From positions 1 through 62,976 of the forward strand of contig JAMFSY010000009.1 of assembly GCA_026225555.1 (NCBI GenBank): a stretch of 62,976 nt of DNA. Reading direction: 5' to 3'. This stretch comes from Methylacidiphilales bacterium. Lineage in GTDB: Bacteria > Verrucomicrobiota > Verrucomicrobiia > Methylacidiphilales > UBA1321. Made by a program: the position numbers and the translations under genes. How positions within the stretch are numbered: the stretch's first letter is position 1; every line of letters begins with the position of its first letter. Of this stretch, positions 36,588 through 44,511 are shown piece by piece. The notes under the pieces are model-generated. The model saw only the letters and a program-made list of their open reading frames with translations. It was not told the origin of the DNA and did not search any database.

Positions 36588-37472
36588 ATGAGGATGATAC
36601 ATGCCATCGCCTTCGTTTTCAGTCTCGCGACGGCCTTTGCCACCTTGGGTCATGCGGTGCAAAGCGGATCCGGCTTCGATACCACGCCTCCCACGAGTAC
36701 GGACATTCCTAATTGGAATACCGGCTGGGGTTCGGATTCGGTCACGGGATGGGATTACGTCGGCCAGGTAAACGACGCCAGTGGGACTTATCTGGGCAAT
36801 GGCTGGGTCCTCACCGCCGGGCATGTCGGGGAGGGAGATTTTACGCTGAACGGGGTGACCTACGACTCCACCGGTCCGGCTTATAATATCACCGTGGGTT
36901 CGAGCACGGTTGATCTCACGCTTTTTCAGATCGCGAATGCGCCGGCATTGCCCGCGTTGACATTAAGCATGACTGACCCGACCGCGTTGGCCTATGGCAC
37001 GCCGGGAAGCCAGGTGGTGATGATCGGTTATGGCGGTGGAGCGGGCAAGACATGGGGACTTAATACCATCACGCAGGTCAACCAATCGATCACGCCCGAC
37101 GGGATGAGTTATGTCTCGAACGATTTCCTGACCTACACCGGCAACTTCACCGTTTACAATTCAGACCACACCGATAGCCAGACGATTTATAATCCCGCCC
37201 AATTGGTCGGGGGCGATTCGGGAGGAGGCGATTTTATTTACAACGCGACGACGGGAACCTGGGAGTTGGCCGGGATCAACGAGGTCATGGGCAATGATGA
37301 CGTGACGAACCAGCCTCTTTCCGGTTCCGTGCAGGTGGATACTTATGCGGCGGAGATTGAGGATATCATGGCCACGGCCACGCCGGAGCCCCCTCTCGGT
37401 TTGTTGCTGGGCATGGGATGTTGCTCGATCTGGGGCGTGATGCGTTGGCGGCAACGGAAGAAGTCGGCCTAA
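36588..37472 (+). CDS. Trypsin-like serine protease with PEP-CTERM-type tail
   Basis: A 294-aa exported S1-type peptidase. The signal peptide is residues ~1-23. The catalytic triad is visible as H79 (GWVLTAGHVGEG), D109 (STVDLTLFQI) and S211 (GGDSGGGDF). The C-terminus ATPEPPLGLLLGMGCCSIWG followed by RWRQRKK has the PEP motif, hydrophobic helix and basic end of a PEP-CTERM sorting signal. The protease is thus predicted to be handed to an exosortase and displayed or released at the cell surface. The triad is complete, so activity is expected. It is single-gene, just upstream of rplM. Confidence 0.88.
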   Translation: MRMIHAIAFVFSLATAFATLGHAVQSGSGFDTTPPTSTDIPNWNTGWGSDSVTGWDYVGQVNDASGTYLGNGWVLTAGHVGEGDFTLNGVTYDSTGPAYNITVGSSTVDLTLFQIANAPALPALTLSMTDPTALAYGTPGSQVVMIGYGGGAGKTWGLNTITQVNQSITPDGMSYVSNDFLTYTGNFTVYNSDHTDSQTIYNPAQLVGGDSGGGDFIYNATTGTWELAGINEVMGNDDVTNQPLSGSVQVDTYAAEIEDIMATATPEPPLGLLLGMGCCSIWGVMRWRQRKKSA

Positions 37473-37536
37473 GCTGTTTCTCTTTCAGGCTCGAAACCGG
37501 CGTCGTTATTATTCCAAATTATAAATGAGAAAATCT

Positions 37537-37566
37537 TTGACACATCTCCTTCAGCATGGCTTAATT
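37537..37566 (+). promoter_or_regulatory. Promoter for rplM-rpsI
   Basis: TTGACA at 37537-37542, an 18-bp spacer, then TTAATT at 37561-37566. The predicted transcription start is only about 5 nt before the rplM ATG, so the message may be nearly leaderless. Confidence 0.55.
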
Positions 37567-37577
37567 TTCGGCTCCCG

Positions 37578-38009
37578 ATGAAAACTTTTAGTGCCAAAGC
37601 AGAGCAAGTTGAACGTAAATGGTTTGTGATCGACGCCGACAACCAGGTCGTCGGTCGCGTAGCTGAAAAAGCCGCCGTGCTTCTGCGCGGCAAACACAAG
37701 GCCATTTTCACCAGCCACGTCGATACCGGTGATCATGTCATCGTCATCAACGCGGAAAAGGCCGTCTTCACCGGCAAGAAGGAAATCCAGAAGGAATACA
37801 TGAGTTATTCCGGTTTCATCGGCGGCCACAAGTCGGAGTCAGCCAAGTCGCGCCGCGCCCGCCATCCCGAGTTGATCATTGAAGGCGCCGTCAAGGGCAT
37901 GGTTCCGCACAATCGCCTCGGTCGCGCCATCTTGCGCAAGCTGCATATTTACAAGGGTTCCGAACATCCGCACGTCGCGCAGGCTCCCGCCCCTCTCAAG
38001 CTCAAATAA
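37578..38009 (+). CDS. rplM: 50S ribosomal protein L13
   Basis: A 143-aa primary-type L13. It begins MKTFSAKAEQVERKWFVIDA and contains DNQVVGRVAEKAAVLLRGKH, HVDTGDHVIVINAEKAVFTG, and GMVPHNRLGRAILRKLHIYK. It is an early 23S rRNA-binding assembly protein. It is followed after 11 bp by rpsI, the standard L13-S9 pair. The ATG is fixed by the family N-terminus. No Shine-Dalgarno precedes it, in keeping with the very short predicted leader. Confidence 0.98.
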   Translation: MKTFSAKAEQVERKWFVIDADNQVVGRVAEKAAVLLRGKHKAIFTSHVDTGDHVIVINAEKAVFTGKKEIQKEYMSYSGFIGGHKSESAKSRRARHPELIIEGAVKGMVPHNRLGRAILRKLHIYKGSEHPHVAQAPAPLKLK

Positions 38010-38020
38010 GGATTCACGTC

Positions 38021-38422
38021 ATGGTTACCGCATCAAAGAATGTTATCGCCGCCACGGGCCGCCGCAAGACGGCAGTCGCCCGCATCCACCTCGTCCCCGG
38101 CGTGGGAAAGCTGGAAGTCAATGGACGTGATTTTGAAGATTACTTTACCACCCCGGCGATGAAGACCATCGCCCTCATGCCCTTGCAGACCGTTGATTCG
38201 TTGAAGAAATTCGACGTCAAGGTCAAGGCTCATGGTGGTGGGCTCGTCGGCCAGGCCGGCGCACTCAGCCTCGCTCTCGCCCGTGCTTTGATCCAGGTCG
38301 ATCCCGCTTTGCGGACGACGCTGAAGAAGCCGGGTTTGCTTCGCCGCGATCCTCGCGAAAAAGAGCGCAAGAAGTCCGGCCAGCCCGGTGCCCGCAAGCG
38401 CTTCCAGTTCTCCAAACGCTAA
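38021..38422 (+). CDS. rpsI: 30S ribosomal protein S9
   Basis: A 133-aa S9 with the family blocks ATGRRKTAVARIHLVPG, VNGRDFEDYF, KVKAHGGGLVGQAGALSLAL and the basic C-terminus GLLRRDPREKERKKSGQPGA...FSKR that reaches the P-site tRNA. AAGGA lies 8 nt before the ATG. It is translationally close to rplM upstream and argC downstream. Confidence 0.98.
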   Translation: MVTASKNVIAATGRRKTAVARIHLVPGVGKLEVNGRDFEDYFTTPAMKTIALMPLQTVDSLKKFDVKVKAHGGGLVGQAGALSLALARALIQVDPALRTTLKKPGLLRRDPREKERKKSGQPGARKRFQFSKR

Positions 38423-38468
38423 GCAATTCGTTCGGTTCGCTCTTCGAACTGGAACAGAAAGGCCATCG

Positions 38469-39500
38469 TTGCACTCCGTACGTACTGCGGTCGTCGGCGC
38501 CTCCGGCTATTCCGGACAGGAACTGCTGCATTATTTGGCGCGTCATCCGGTTTTCCGGCTGACGCTGGTGACCTCCCGGCAGCAGGCGGGCGAGCCGCTT
38601 TCCAAACATGTCCAGGGACTTCCACGGGAAGTGGGCGCGCTGACTTTTGTCGATGCGGCGCCGGACGCGAAACTGGCCGAGGCGGCCGATCTATTCTTTC
38701 TCGCGTTGCCTCACGGGGCTGCCGCCCCCTATGCGGTCGCCTTGCGGAAGGCGGGGAAAACGGTCATCGATCTCAGTGCCGATTTTCGGACCAGCGATCC
38801 GGCGATCTATCAGGAATTTTACGGCCATCCGCATCCCGCCCAGGATCTGCTGGCCCAGGCGGTCTACGGATTGCCGGAACTGCATCGGGAGCGGCTGAAG
38901 ACGGCGCAACTCGTGGCCTCGCCCGGTTGTTTTCCGACCAGCATCATCCTGCCGCTCGCGCCCTTTTTGCGGCAGCATCTTCTTGCGCCCGGCTCCATTT
39001 CGATCACCTCGCTCTCCGGCGTTTCCGGCGCGGGACGGAAGCTGGAACTTCGGTTGCTTTTCGGGGAAGTGAACGACAACATGTACGCTTACGGCGCGCC
39101 GAAGCACCGGCATTTGGGCGAGATCGAACAGGAGCTCTCGCTGGCTGCCGGAGAGAAAATCACGGTGACATTCGTTCCCCATCTTGTTCCCATGCATCGC
39201 GGCATGCTTTCCACCATTACCACCACTCTTCTGGAGCCGAAGTCCGAAGCCGAGTTGCAGACGATCCTCGAGCAGGCCTACGCCGATGAACCGTTTGTAG
39301 AGATTGTCCCCGCCCCGGCGTTTCCCGAAGCGCGGGAGGTCGCGCATTCCAACCGCATCCGGATCGGCCTTCGGGTCGATGCGCGGACGAACCGGCTCAT
39401 TCTCTTTTCCGCGATCGACAATCTTGGCAAGGGCGCTGCTTCACAGGCGATCCAGGCCGCAAATGTGGCCTGCGGCCTGCCCGAGCAGGCGGGGCTCTAA
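38469..39500 (+). CDS. argC: N-acetyl-gamma-glutamyl-phosphate reductase
   Basis: A 343-aa NADPH-dependent enzyme for the third step of arginine synthesis. It has the dinucleotide-binding VVGASGYSGQELL, catalytic C154 in ASPGCFPTSIILPL, SGVSGAGRK and VPHLVPMHRGMLST. No ATG fits the family N-terminus. A TTG at 38469 preceded by AAAGG at 6 nt gives the usual ~343-aa length, whereas an upstream in-frame ATG at 38388 would overlap rpsI by 35 bp and add 27 unrelated residues. TTG is preferred. It is the first of argC-argJ-argB-argF-trmB, all plus strand with 6-23 bp gaps. Confidence 0.95.
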   Translation: MHSVRTAVVGASGYSGQELLHYLARHPVFRLTLVTSRQQAGEPLSKHVQGLPREVGALTFVDAAPDAKLAEAADLFFLALPHGAAAPYAVALRKAGKTVIDLSADFRTSDPAIYQEFYGHPHPAQDLLAQAVYGLPELHRERLKTAQLVASPGCFPTSIILPLAPFLRQHLLAPGSISITSLSGVSGAGRKLELRLLFGEVNDNMYAYGAPKHRHLGEIEQELSLAAGEKITVTFVPHLVPMHRGMLSTITTTLLEPKSEAELQTILEQAYADEPFVEIVPAPAFPEAREVAHSNRIRIGLRVDARTNRLILFSAIDNLGKGAASQAIQAANVACGLPEQAGL

Positions 39501-39506
39501 AACAAA

Positions 39507-40718
39507 ATGATCATGGAAGCCAAGACCATCAAGGACGGCGGCGTCACTTCCGCGCAGGGATTCCAGGCGGCGGGCGTCGCCTGTGGGATCAAGGCGCGGG
39601 GCGAGAAGGACATCGCGCTCGTGGTCTCCGATCTTCCGGCTGAGGCGGCGGCGACGTTTACGACCAACCTGGTCAAGGCCGCGCCGGTGAAGGTTTCGAT
39701 GGGCCACGTGCGCAAGGGCAAGATCCGCGGCGTGCTGATTAATTCCGGTTGCGCCAATGCCTGCACCGGCGTCGGCGGAATTGCCGATGCGAAGGCGATG
39801 GTCGAGCATGTCGCCGCCGAATTCAAGACGCGGCCCCGCGAATGGCTGCTCTGCTCCACTGGACGTATCGGCACTCGCCTGCCCATGATCCAGATTCGCA
39901 AGGGCGTGGAAAAAGCCGCCGCGAAGTTGAGTCCGGATGCCGGCATCGACGCGGCCAAGGCGATCATGACCACCGACACGCGGCGGAAGGAGTTCGCCAT
40001 GCGCCTCAAGGTGGATGGCCGCAAGGTCACCATCGGCGGCATGGCCAAGGGCGCGGGCATGATCCATCCGAACATGGCAACGATGCTTTGCGTGATCACG
40101 ACCGATGCAAACATCGACAAGGCCACGCTGAAGACGTGCGTCGAGGAAGCCGTCGAACATTCTTTCAATCGCATTTCCGTCGATGGTGATACCTCCACGA
40201 ATGATACCGTCATCGTGCTGGCCAATGGCGCCTCGGGCACGAACATGCTCAAGCGGTTTCATCCACAATTCCCGCTTTTCAAGAAGACTCTGACCCACGT
40301 CATGCGTAAGCTGGCGCGGATGATCGTCGAGGACGGCGAGGGGATCACCCGCGTGGTGGATGTCGTCGTCAAGGGCGCGGCCAGCGACCAGGACGCGAAG
40401 CTTGCCGCGCTCGCCGTGGCGAAATCGGAATTGATCAAGACCTCGTGGACCGGTGGCGACCCGAATTGGGGCCGCATCATGGCCGCGCTGGGCTACAGCG
40501 GCGCGCGCGTGCGCGAGGAGATGATCGAAATTTATTACGACGGCCTGATCGCCGTGACGAACGGCCAGCCGAGCAAGACCCCGCTGGTGAAATTGCGCAA
40601 GCTCGTCCGTAAACCGAAGTTCACCATCACGATCCATCTCCATGCCGGGATGGGCGAGTACGGCATCCTCACGACCGACCTCACCGAGGAATACGTTCGC
40701 ATCAACAAGGGCGAGTAG
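39507..40718 (+). CDS. argJ: Bifunctional ornithine acetyltransferase / N-acetylglutamate synthase
   Basis: A 403-aa proenzyme of the cyclic arginine pathway. The autocleavage site is recognisable as KGAGMIHPNMATML, with T192 as the new N-terminal nucleophile of the beta chain. STGRIGTRLP and INSGCANACTG line the active site. It moves the acetyl group from N-acetylornithine to glutamate, and some members also use acetyl-CoA. A second ATG two codons in (39513) is equally likely as start. argD is not in the cluster. Confidence 0.96.
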   Translation: MIMEAKTIKDGGVTSAQGFQAAGVACGIKARGEKDIALVVSDLPAEAAATFTTNLVKAAPVKVSMGHVRKGKIRGVLINSGCANACTGVGGIADAKAMVEHVAAEFKTRPREWLLCSTGRIGTRLPMIQIRKGVEKAAAKLSPDAGIDAAKAIMTTDTRRKEFAMRLKVDGRKVTIGGMAKGAGMIHPNMATMLCVITTDANIDKATLKTCVEEAVEHSFNRISVDGDTSTNDTVIVLANGASGTNMLKRFHPQFPLFKKTLTHVMRKLARMIVEDGEGITRVVDVVVKGAASDQDAKLAALAVAKSELIKTSWTGGDPNWGRIMAALGYSGARVREEMIEIYYDGLIAVTNGQPSKTPLVKLRKLVRKPKFTITIHLHAGMGEYGILTTDLTEEYVRINKGE

Positions 40719-40727
40719 GATTTTCTC

Positions 40728-41600
40728 ATGAGAAGTAGTAAAGCCGAGGCGCTCCTCGAGGCGCTCCCCTATTTTCAGCAATTCCGCGGACACACGGTCG
40801 TGGTCAAGTATGGCGGCGCGGCGATGGAGAATCCCGAACTGGTGGAAAGCGTCCTGCGCGATGTCGTGTTCCTCGAAGCGGTCGGGATCAATCCGGTCGT
40901 CGTACATGGCGGCGGCAAGGCGATCACCGCGGCGATGCGCCAAGAAAATCTCACCGCCCGTTTTGTCGATGGCCTGCGCGTGACCGATGCGGCCTCCATC
41001 CAGATCATCGAGCGGGTGCTGGCGGAAGTGATCAGCCCTTCGCTCGCTGAAAAGATCAAGGAACTCGGCGGCAAGGCGCAGGTGGTTTCCGGTAAGGAAG
41101 TGCTGGTCGCGGAGAAGGCAAAGCCGCACGTCGATGCGACCGGCTCGAAGATCGATCTCGGTTTCGTCGGCGACATCACGGCGGTCAATCTCGACCTGAT
41201 CCAGAAGCTGGTCAGCCAGGAGATCACGCCCATTATTTCCCCGCTCGGGCGCGGCGCGGACGGCCAGGTTTATAATATCAACGCCGACATTGCCGCCGCG
41301 AAAATCGCGCAGGCCCTCAAGGCGTACAAGATCATTTATCTTTCCGATGTGAACGGCGTCCGGCGTAATCCGCGCGAGGAAAACTCACTTATTTCCACGC
41401 TGACCCCCGCCCAGATTCAGCAGCTGAAGGAAGAGGGCGTGATCGCCGGGGGCATGGTGCCCAAGGTCGATTCCGCACTTGAGGCGCTTGCAGGCGGCGT
41501 GGCCAAGGTCCACTTTCTCGACGGCCGGCAGGCGCACTCACTCCTGCTGGAACTTTTCACCGATGCCGGCATTGGCACGGAAATCGCCGCAACCAAATAG
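40728..41600 (+). CDS. argB: Acetylglutamate kinase
   Basis: A 290-aa amino-acid kinase. It begins EALPYFQQFRGHTVVVKYGG with the conserved KYGG, then VVHGGGKAI, the acetylglutamate-contacting RFVDGLRVTD, YNINADIAAAKIAQAL and AGGMVPKVDSALEAL. The ~20-residue N-terminal helix before KYGG (ALPYFQQF) is seen in hexameric, arginine-inhibited kinases, suggesting feedback control. It lies 9 bp after argJ. Confidence 0.97.
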   Translation: MRSSKAEALLEALPYFQQFRGHTVVVKYGGAAMENPELVESVLRDVVFLEAVGINPVVVHGGGKAITAAMRQENLTARFVDGLRVTDAASIQIIERVLAEVISPSLAEKIKELGGKAQVVSGKEVLVAEKAKPHVDATGSKIDLGFVGDITAVNLDLIQKLVSQEITPIISPLGRGADGQVYNINADIAAAKIAQALKAYKIIYLSDVNGVRRNPREENSLISTLTPAQIQQLKEEGVIAGGMVPKVDSALEALAGGVAKVHFLDGRQAHSLLLELFTDAGIGTEIAATK

Positions 41601-41609
41601 GAGTCTTTT

Positions 41610-42515
41610 ATGAGCGCGCCCATTCGTCATTTTCTCGGCCTCAAGGGAGTGGAGGAATCAACCGTCCGTGAGATCCTCACGCTGGCCGCCCGTTACAAGG
41701 CGGAGCGTAAATCGATTTCGTGGCGCCCGCTGGCCGGGCAGACCTGGGCGTTGATTTTCAGCAAGTCCTCCACGCGGACGCGCGTCTCGTTCGAAGTCGG
41801 CATTCGCGAACTCGGCGGCAATCCGCTCTTCCTCAACGCGAACGATCTGCAACTTGGGCGCGGCGAACCGATCCGCGACACCGCCCGCGTGCTTGGTCGC
41901 ATGGTGCATGGGGCCGTCATCCGGACGTTCGCGCAAAGCGATGTCGAGGAATTCGCCCGTTACGCGCAGATCCCCACGATCAACGCGCTGACCGACGACG
42001 AGCACCCCTGCCAGATCATCGCGGATATCCAGACCATCGAGGAGAAACTCGGCCCGATTACCGGGAAGAAAATCGCGTTTATCGGCGATTGCGCCTGCAA
42101 CGTCGCGCGCTCCTGGATCTATGCGGCGGAGATTCTCAAGTTTCAACTCGTCCTCGCCGGACCCGACGGTTACCTGAGCGACATCACCAATCCCTTTGTC
42201 ACGCAAACGCACGACGTGAAGGAAGCTGCCCGCGATGCCGATGTGCTCTACACTGACGTGTGGGTTTCCATGGGCCTCGAGGCGGAAAAAGCCGAGCGGG
42301 CCGCGGCATTCGCCGGTTACCAGATCAATCACGCCCTTGTCGCCTTGGCGAAGAAGCACGCGATCGTGCAGCACTGCCTGCCCGCCTATCGCGACCAGGA
42401 AATCAGCGCGGACATCCTCGAGGAACGCGCGCAGGAAATCTTCGACCAGGCCGAGAATCGCCTGCATGCGCAAAAGGGCATCCTCCATTGGCTGAGCGAG
42501 CCGCCGGTGCAGTAG
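41610..42515 (+). CDS. argF: Ornithine carbamoyltransferase
   Basis: A 301-aa enzyme making citrulline from ornithine and carbamoyl phosphate. Carbamoyl-phosphate binding is SKSSTRTRVSFEVGIRELGG (STRTR), with DDEHPCQIIADIQTI (HPCQ) and the ornithine-loop DVWVSMGLEAE (SMG). The Cys motif is HCLPAYRDQEI rather than the commoner HCLPAHR. The central GDGNNV motif reads GDCACNVARSW, a lineage variant rather than a clear loss. The SMG motif argues for ornithine rather than acetylornithine as substrate. Confidence 0.93.
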   Translation: MSAPIRHFLGLKGVEESTVREILTLAARYKAERKSISWRPLAGQTWALIFSKSSTRTRVSFEVGIRELGGNPLFLNANDLQLGRGEPIRDTARVLGRMVHGAVIRTFAQSDVEEFARYAQIPTINALTDDEHPCQIIADIQTIEEKLGPITGKKIAFIGDCACNVARSWIYAAEILKFQLVLAGPDGYLSDITNPFVTQTHDVKEAARDADVLYTDVWVSMGLEAEKAERAAAFAGYQINHALVALAKKHAIVQHCLPAYRDQEISADILEERAQEIFDQAENRLHAQKGILHWLSEPPVQ

Positions 42516-42538
42516 CCCCGGCCCGCTGGCGGACAGTC

Positions 42539-43135
42539 ATGATCATGGATATCCCCGCGCATCGCGTCGTCGTCACCGATCCCTGCCAGCGTTTCGACTG
42601 GCGCGCGATTTTCGGTCAGGACCGCCCGGTGGAACTCGATCTCGGCGCGGGCGACGGCGGTTTTGCGCTGGCCTATGCCGGCATGCATCCCGAGATTAAT
42701 CTCCTCGCAGTGGAGCGTCTGCTCGGGCGGGTGCGCAAGATCGAGAAGCGGGCTGCGCGCACGGAGCGAAGCAACCTGCGCGTCCTCCGGCTCGAGTTTG
42801 GTTATACTGTGCGCTATCTCCTGCCGTCGGAAAGCGTCTCCGTCGCGCATATTCTCTTTCCCGATCCCTGGCCCAAGCGCCGGCATTGGCCGCGCCGGCT
42901 CATCCAACCCGACTTTGTCCGCGACCTCGCGCGCGCCCTCCGTCCCGGCGGCGAACTCCGTTTCACCACCGATCATGAGCATTACTTCGCCACCGCCCAG
43001 CAGGCCGTGACCGATGCCCAAGTTCTGCAACGCGCCCCGGAATGGAATTGGTCACTCGATCCCAAAACCGATTTCCAACAAACCTTCGAAGCCGAAGGTC
43101 GCCCCATCTGGCGTGCGCGTTGGGTGAAGGCTTGA
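42539..43135 (+). CDS. trmB: tRNA (guanine-N7-)-methyltransferase
   Basis: A 198-aa SAM-dependent methyltransferase that makes m7G46 in tRNA. It has VELDLGAGDGGFALAYA (motif I), LLAVERLLGRVRKIEKRAAR, and the TrmB signature HILFPDPWPKRRHWPRRLIQ. The frame is open upstream through argF but the family begins at the ATG at 42539, 23 bp after argF. It is a little shorter than E. coli TrmB because the N-terminal extension is missing. It is last in the arg run. Confidence 0.93.
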   Translation: MIMDIPAHRVVVTDPCQRFDWRAIFGQDRPVELDLGAGDGGFALAYAGMHPEINLLAVERLLGRVRKIEKRAARTERSNLRVLRLEFGYTVRYLLPSESVSVAHILFPDPWPKRRHWPRRLIQPDFVRDLARALRPGGELRFTTDHEHYFATAQQAVTDAQVLQRAPEWNWSLDPKTDFQQTFEAEGRPIWRARWVKA

Positions 43136-43147
43136 AGTACTCACGCA

Positions 43148-43246
43148 ATGAAAACCTATTTTACGACCTTCTTTTTTGTAATGGTCGCCTTGGTTTTCTT
43201 TAGCATCGGCCTATTCGCTCGGCCTAGCGCCGAAATCAAAAGGTGA
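43148..43246 (+). CDS. Possible 32-aa membrane peptide
   Basis: A short frame 12 bp after trmB. Its product begins MKTYFTTFFFVMVALVFFSI, a single hydrophobic helix, and ends RPSAEIKR. It may be a real small membrane protein or the surviving start of a lost gene: it looks like a signal peptide with nothing after it. Coding status is uncertain. Confidence 0.35.
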   Translation: MKTYFTTFFFVMVALVFFSIGLFARPSAEIKR

Positions 43247-43264
43247 GTCTCTCCCGATGGAAAA

Positions 43265-43696
43265 TTGAGTCTCAGTCTAATGGCGACAAACTGGCGCCCC
43301 AACAATCCTCCGCTAATCAGCGTGTTTGCAGAAGAGAACCAGAAATCGACTGCAATTCAGGAATCGGTTTTCATTAAATCACCAATCCGAAGAGAGTATG
43401 CTGGTACAGGTTGGCTTCAAAATACCCCGCCGCGATGGCTGGATACCCCGATCAGATTTTCCATCGACGCATGGCGAGTGGAGCACTGGGACAACGCCGT
43501 CGAGCAGGGACGGGTGGCGATGCGCAACATGAGGGGACACTTTCAGCCGTTTATCCACGTCCCCTATTTCTTCTCGGATGTTTTTGACCTTTCCTACGAA
43601 TTTTGGGGCGACGCGAAGGGCCACGACCAGGTCGTTTATCGCGGAAATATGAAGCAAAAGCCACCTTCGGTCGCTAGGACTAGTTCTAAGTTTTAA
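43265..43696 (+). pseudogene. Remnant of an AIF-type NAD(P)/FAD oxidoreductase C-terminus
   Basis: An open frame of 143 codons. From about 43475, residues ~71-135 (WRVEHWDNAVEQGRVAMRNM, then HVPYFFSDVFDLSYEFWGDA and QVVYRGNMK) match the end of apoptosis-inducing-factor / monodehydroascorbate-reductase-like flavoproteins, where RVEHWxNAxxQGR and PYFFSDxFDLxYE are hallmark motifs. The FAD- and NAD-binding domains that should precede are absent, and the first ~70 residues have no counterpart. It is best read as a gene fragment that may or may not still be translated. Confidence 0.7.
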
Positions 43697-43812
43697 TTCA
43701 AAAGGTCCGCTCTCGTATTGAGCCGAAAGCGCTTCTTAGCGAATGAGTGAACCCACTTACTACTTAATGTAGCTCCCAGCTAAAAAAAGAAGGCCGCAGG
43801 CACCCTCTCCTT

Positions 43813-43830
43813 CGCGTCGCCGGCGACGCG
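43813..43830. repeat. Perfect 18-bp palindrome
   Basis: CGCGTCGCCGGCGACGCG, a GC-rich palindrome in the 178-bp gap between the oxidoreductase remnant and the RedB-like gene. It could be a hairpin at the end of a transcript, but no T-tract follows. Confidence 0.5.
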
Positions 43831-43874
43831 ATTTCCCACGCGCCATTGCCCACCATTTTTGACTAAAGCCCTTA

Positions 43875-44498
43875 ATGTGCTATATTTGCAAACTCTTGCG
43901 GTCTTCTCTTTTATCTATCTTCCGGCATCGATCTTTCTTAATCGCTCTTGGTGGAATATGGATAGTTCTGATTATTGGCGGCTCTTGGATCTTGGCGCGC
44001 GAAGAGTTTACCCCGATAGAGGCTCTCTCGCAGGAAAAGATGTTTCCGGCAGGATCCTTTATTCCGCTGTCGCCTAGCCAACCGACTTTGGTCATTTTTG
44101 TGCATCCGCTTTGTCCCTGCACGCGGGCTAGTTTCCATGAACTCGAGAGCTTAACAGCAGAGCTGCCGAAGAGGATTTCCATAGTCATCGTTTTTACCCT
44201 TCCCGAGGGTCTCCCCTCGGACTGGAAACAGGGAGACTTATGGAAGTCGGCCATGGCGTTTTCCGGGGTGCACATCACGGAAGATTACCGTGGAAACGAA
44301 GCGCGTCGCTTCAACGTGAAAGGCTCTGGACATTGTCTCCTGTACTCTACCTCCGGAGCTTTGCTTTTTAGTGGCGGGATCACCGCCTCCCGCGGACATG
44401 ACGGAGAGAACCCCGGACGCCTGGCGCTGGTCAGTTTCATTACGACGGGGCATGCCGCGATCAATAAAACGCCCGTCTTCGGTTGTTCCCTCCTCTAA
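43875..44498 (+). CDS. RedB/thioredoxin-like membrane-anchored protein
   Basis: A 207-aa protein with an N-terminal membrane helix ([19 protein letters not shown], ~22-40) and a thioredoxin-like periplasmic domain. The redox-site candidate is [19 protein letters not shown], with CPC instead of Cxx[21 protein letters not shown], the Gly/His-rich turn [15 protein letters not shown] and the C-terminal TPVFGCSL fit proteins annotated RedB. The paired Cys-Pro-Cys resembles copper or thiol chaperone sites. It ends 13 bp before a membrane hybrid histidine kinase, so the two are probably one transcript and may sense or control redox or metal state together. Confidence 0.72.
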   Translation: MCYICKLLRSSLLSIFRHRSFLIALGGIWIVLIIGGSWILAREEFTPIEALSQEKMFPAGSFIPLSPSQPTLVIFVHPLCPCTRASFHELESLTAELPKRISIVIVFTLPEGLPSDWKQGDLWKSAMAFSGVHITEDYRGNEARRFNVKGSGHCLLYSTSGALLFSGGITASRGHDGENPGRLALVSFITTGHAAINKTPVFGCSLL

Positions 44499-44511
44499 CG
44501 AAACACTTCGA

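Noticed and set aside
39441..41129. 562-codon minus-strand frame across argJ and argB
   Set aside because: It spans two real genes on the opposite strand and its His/Asp/Arg-rich translation has no family features.
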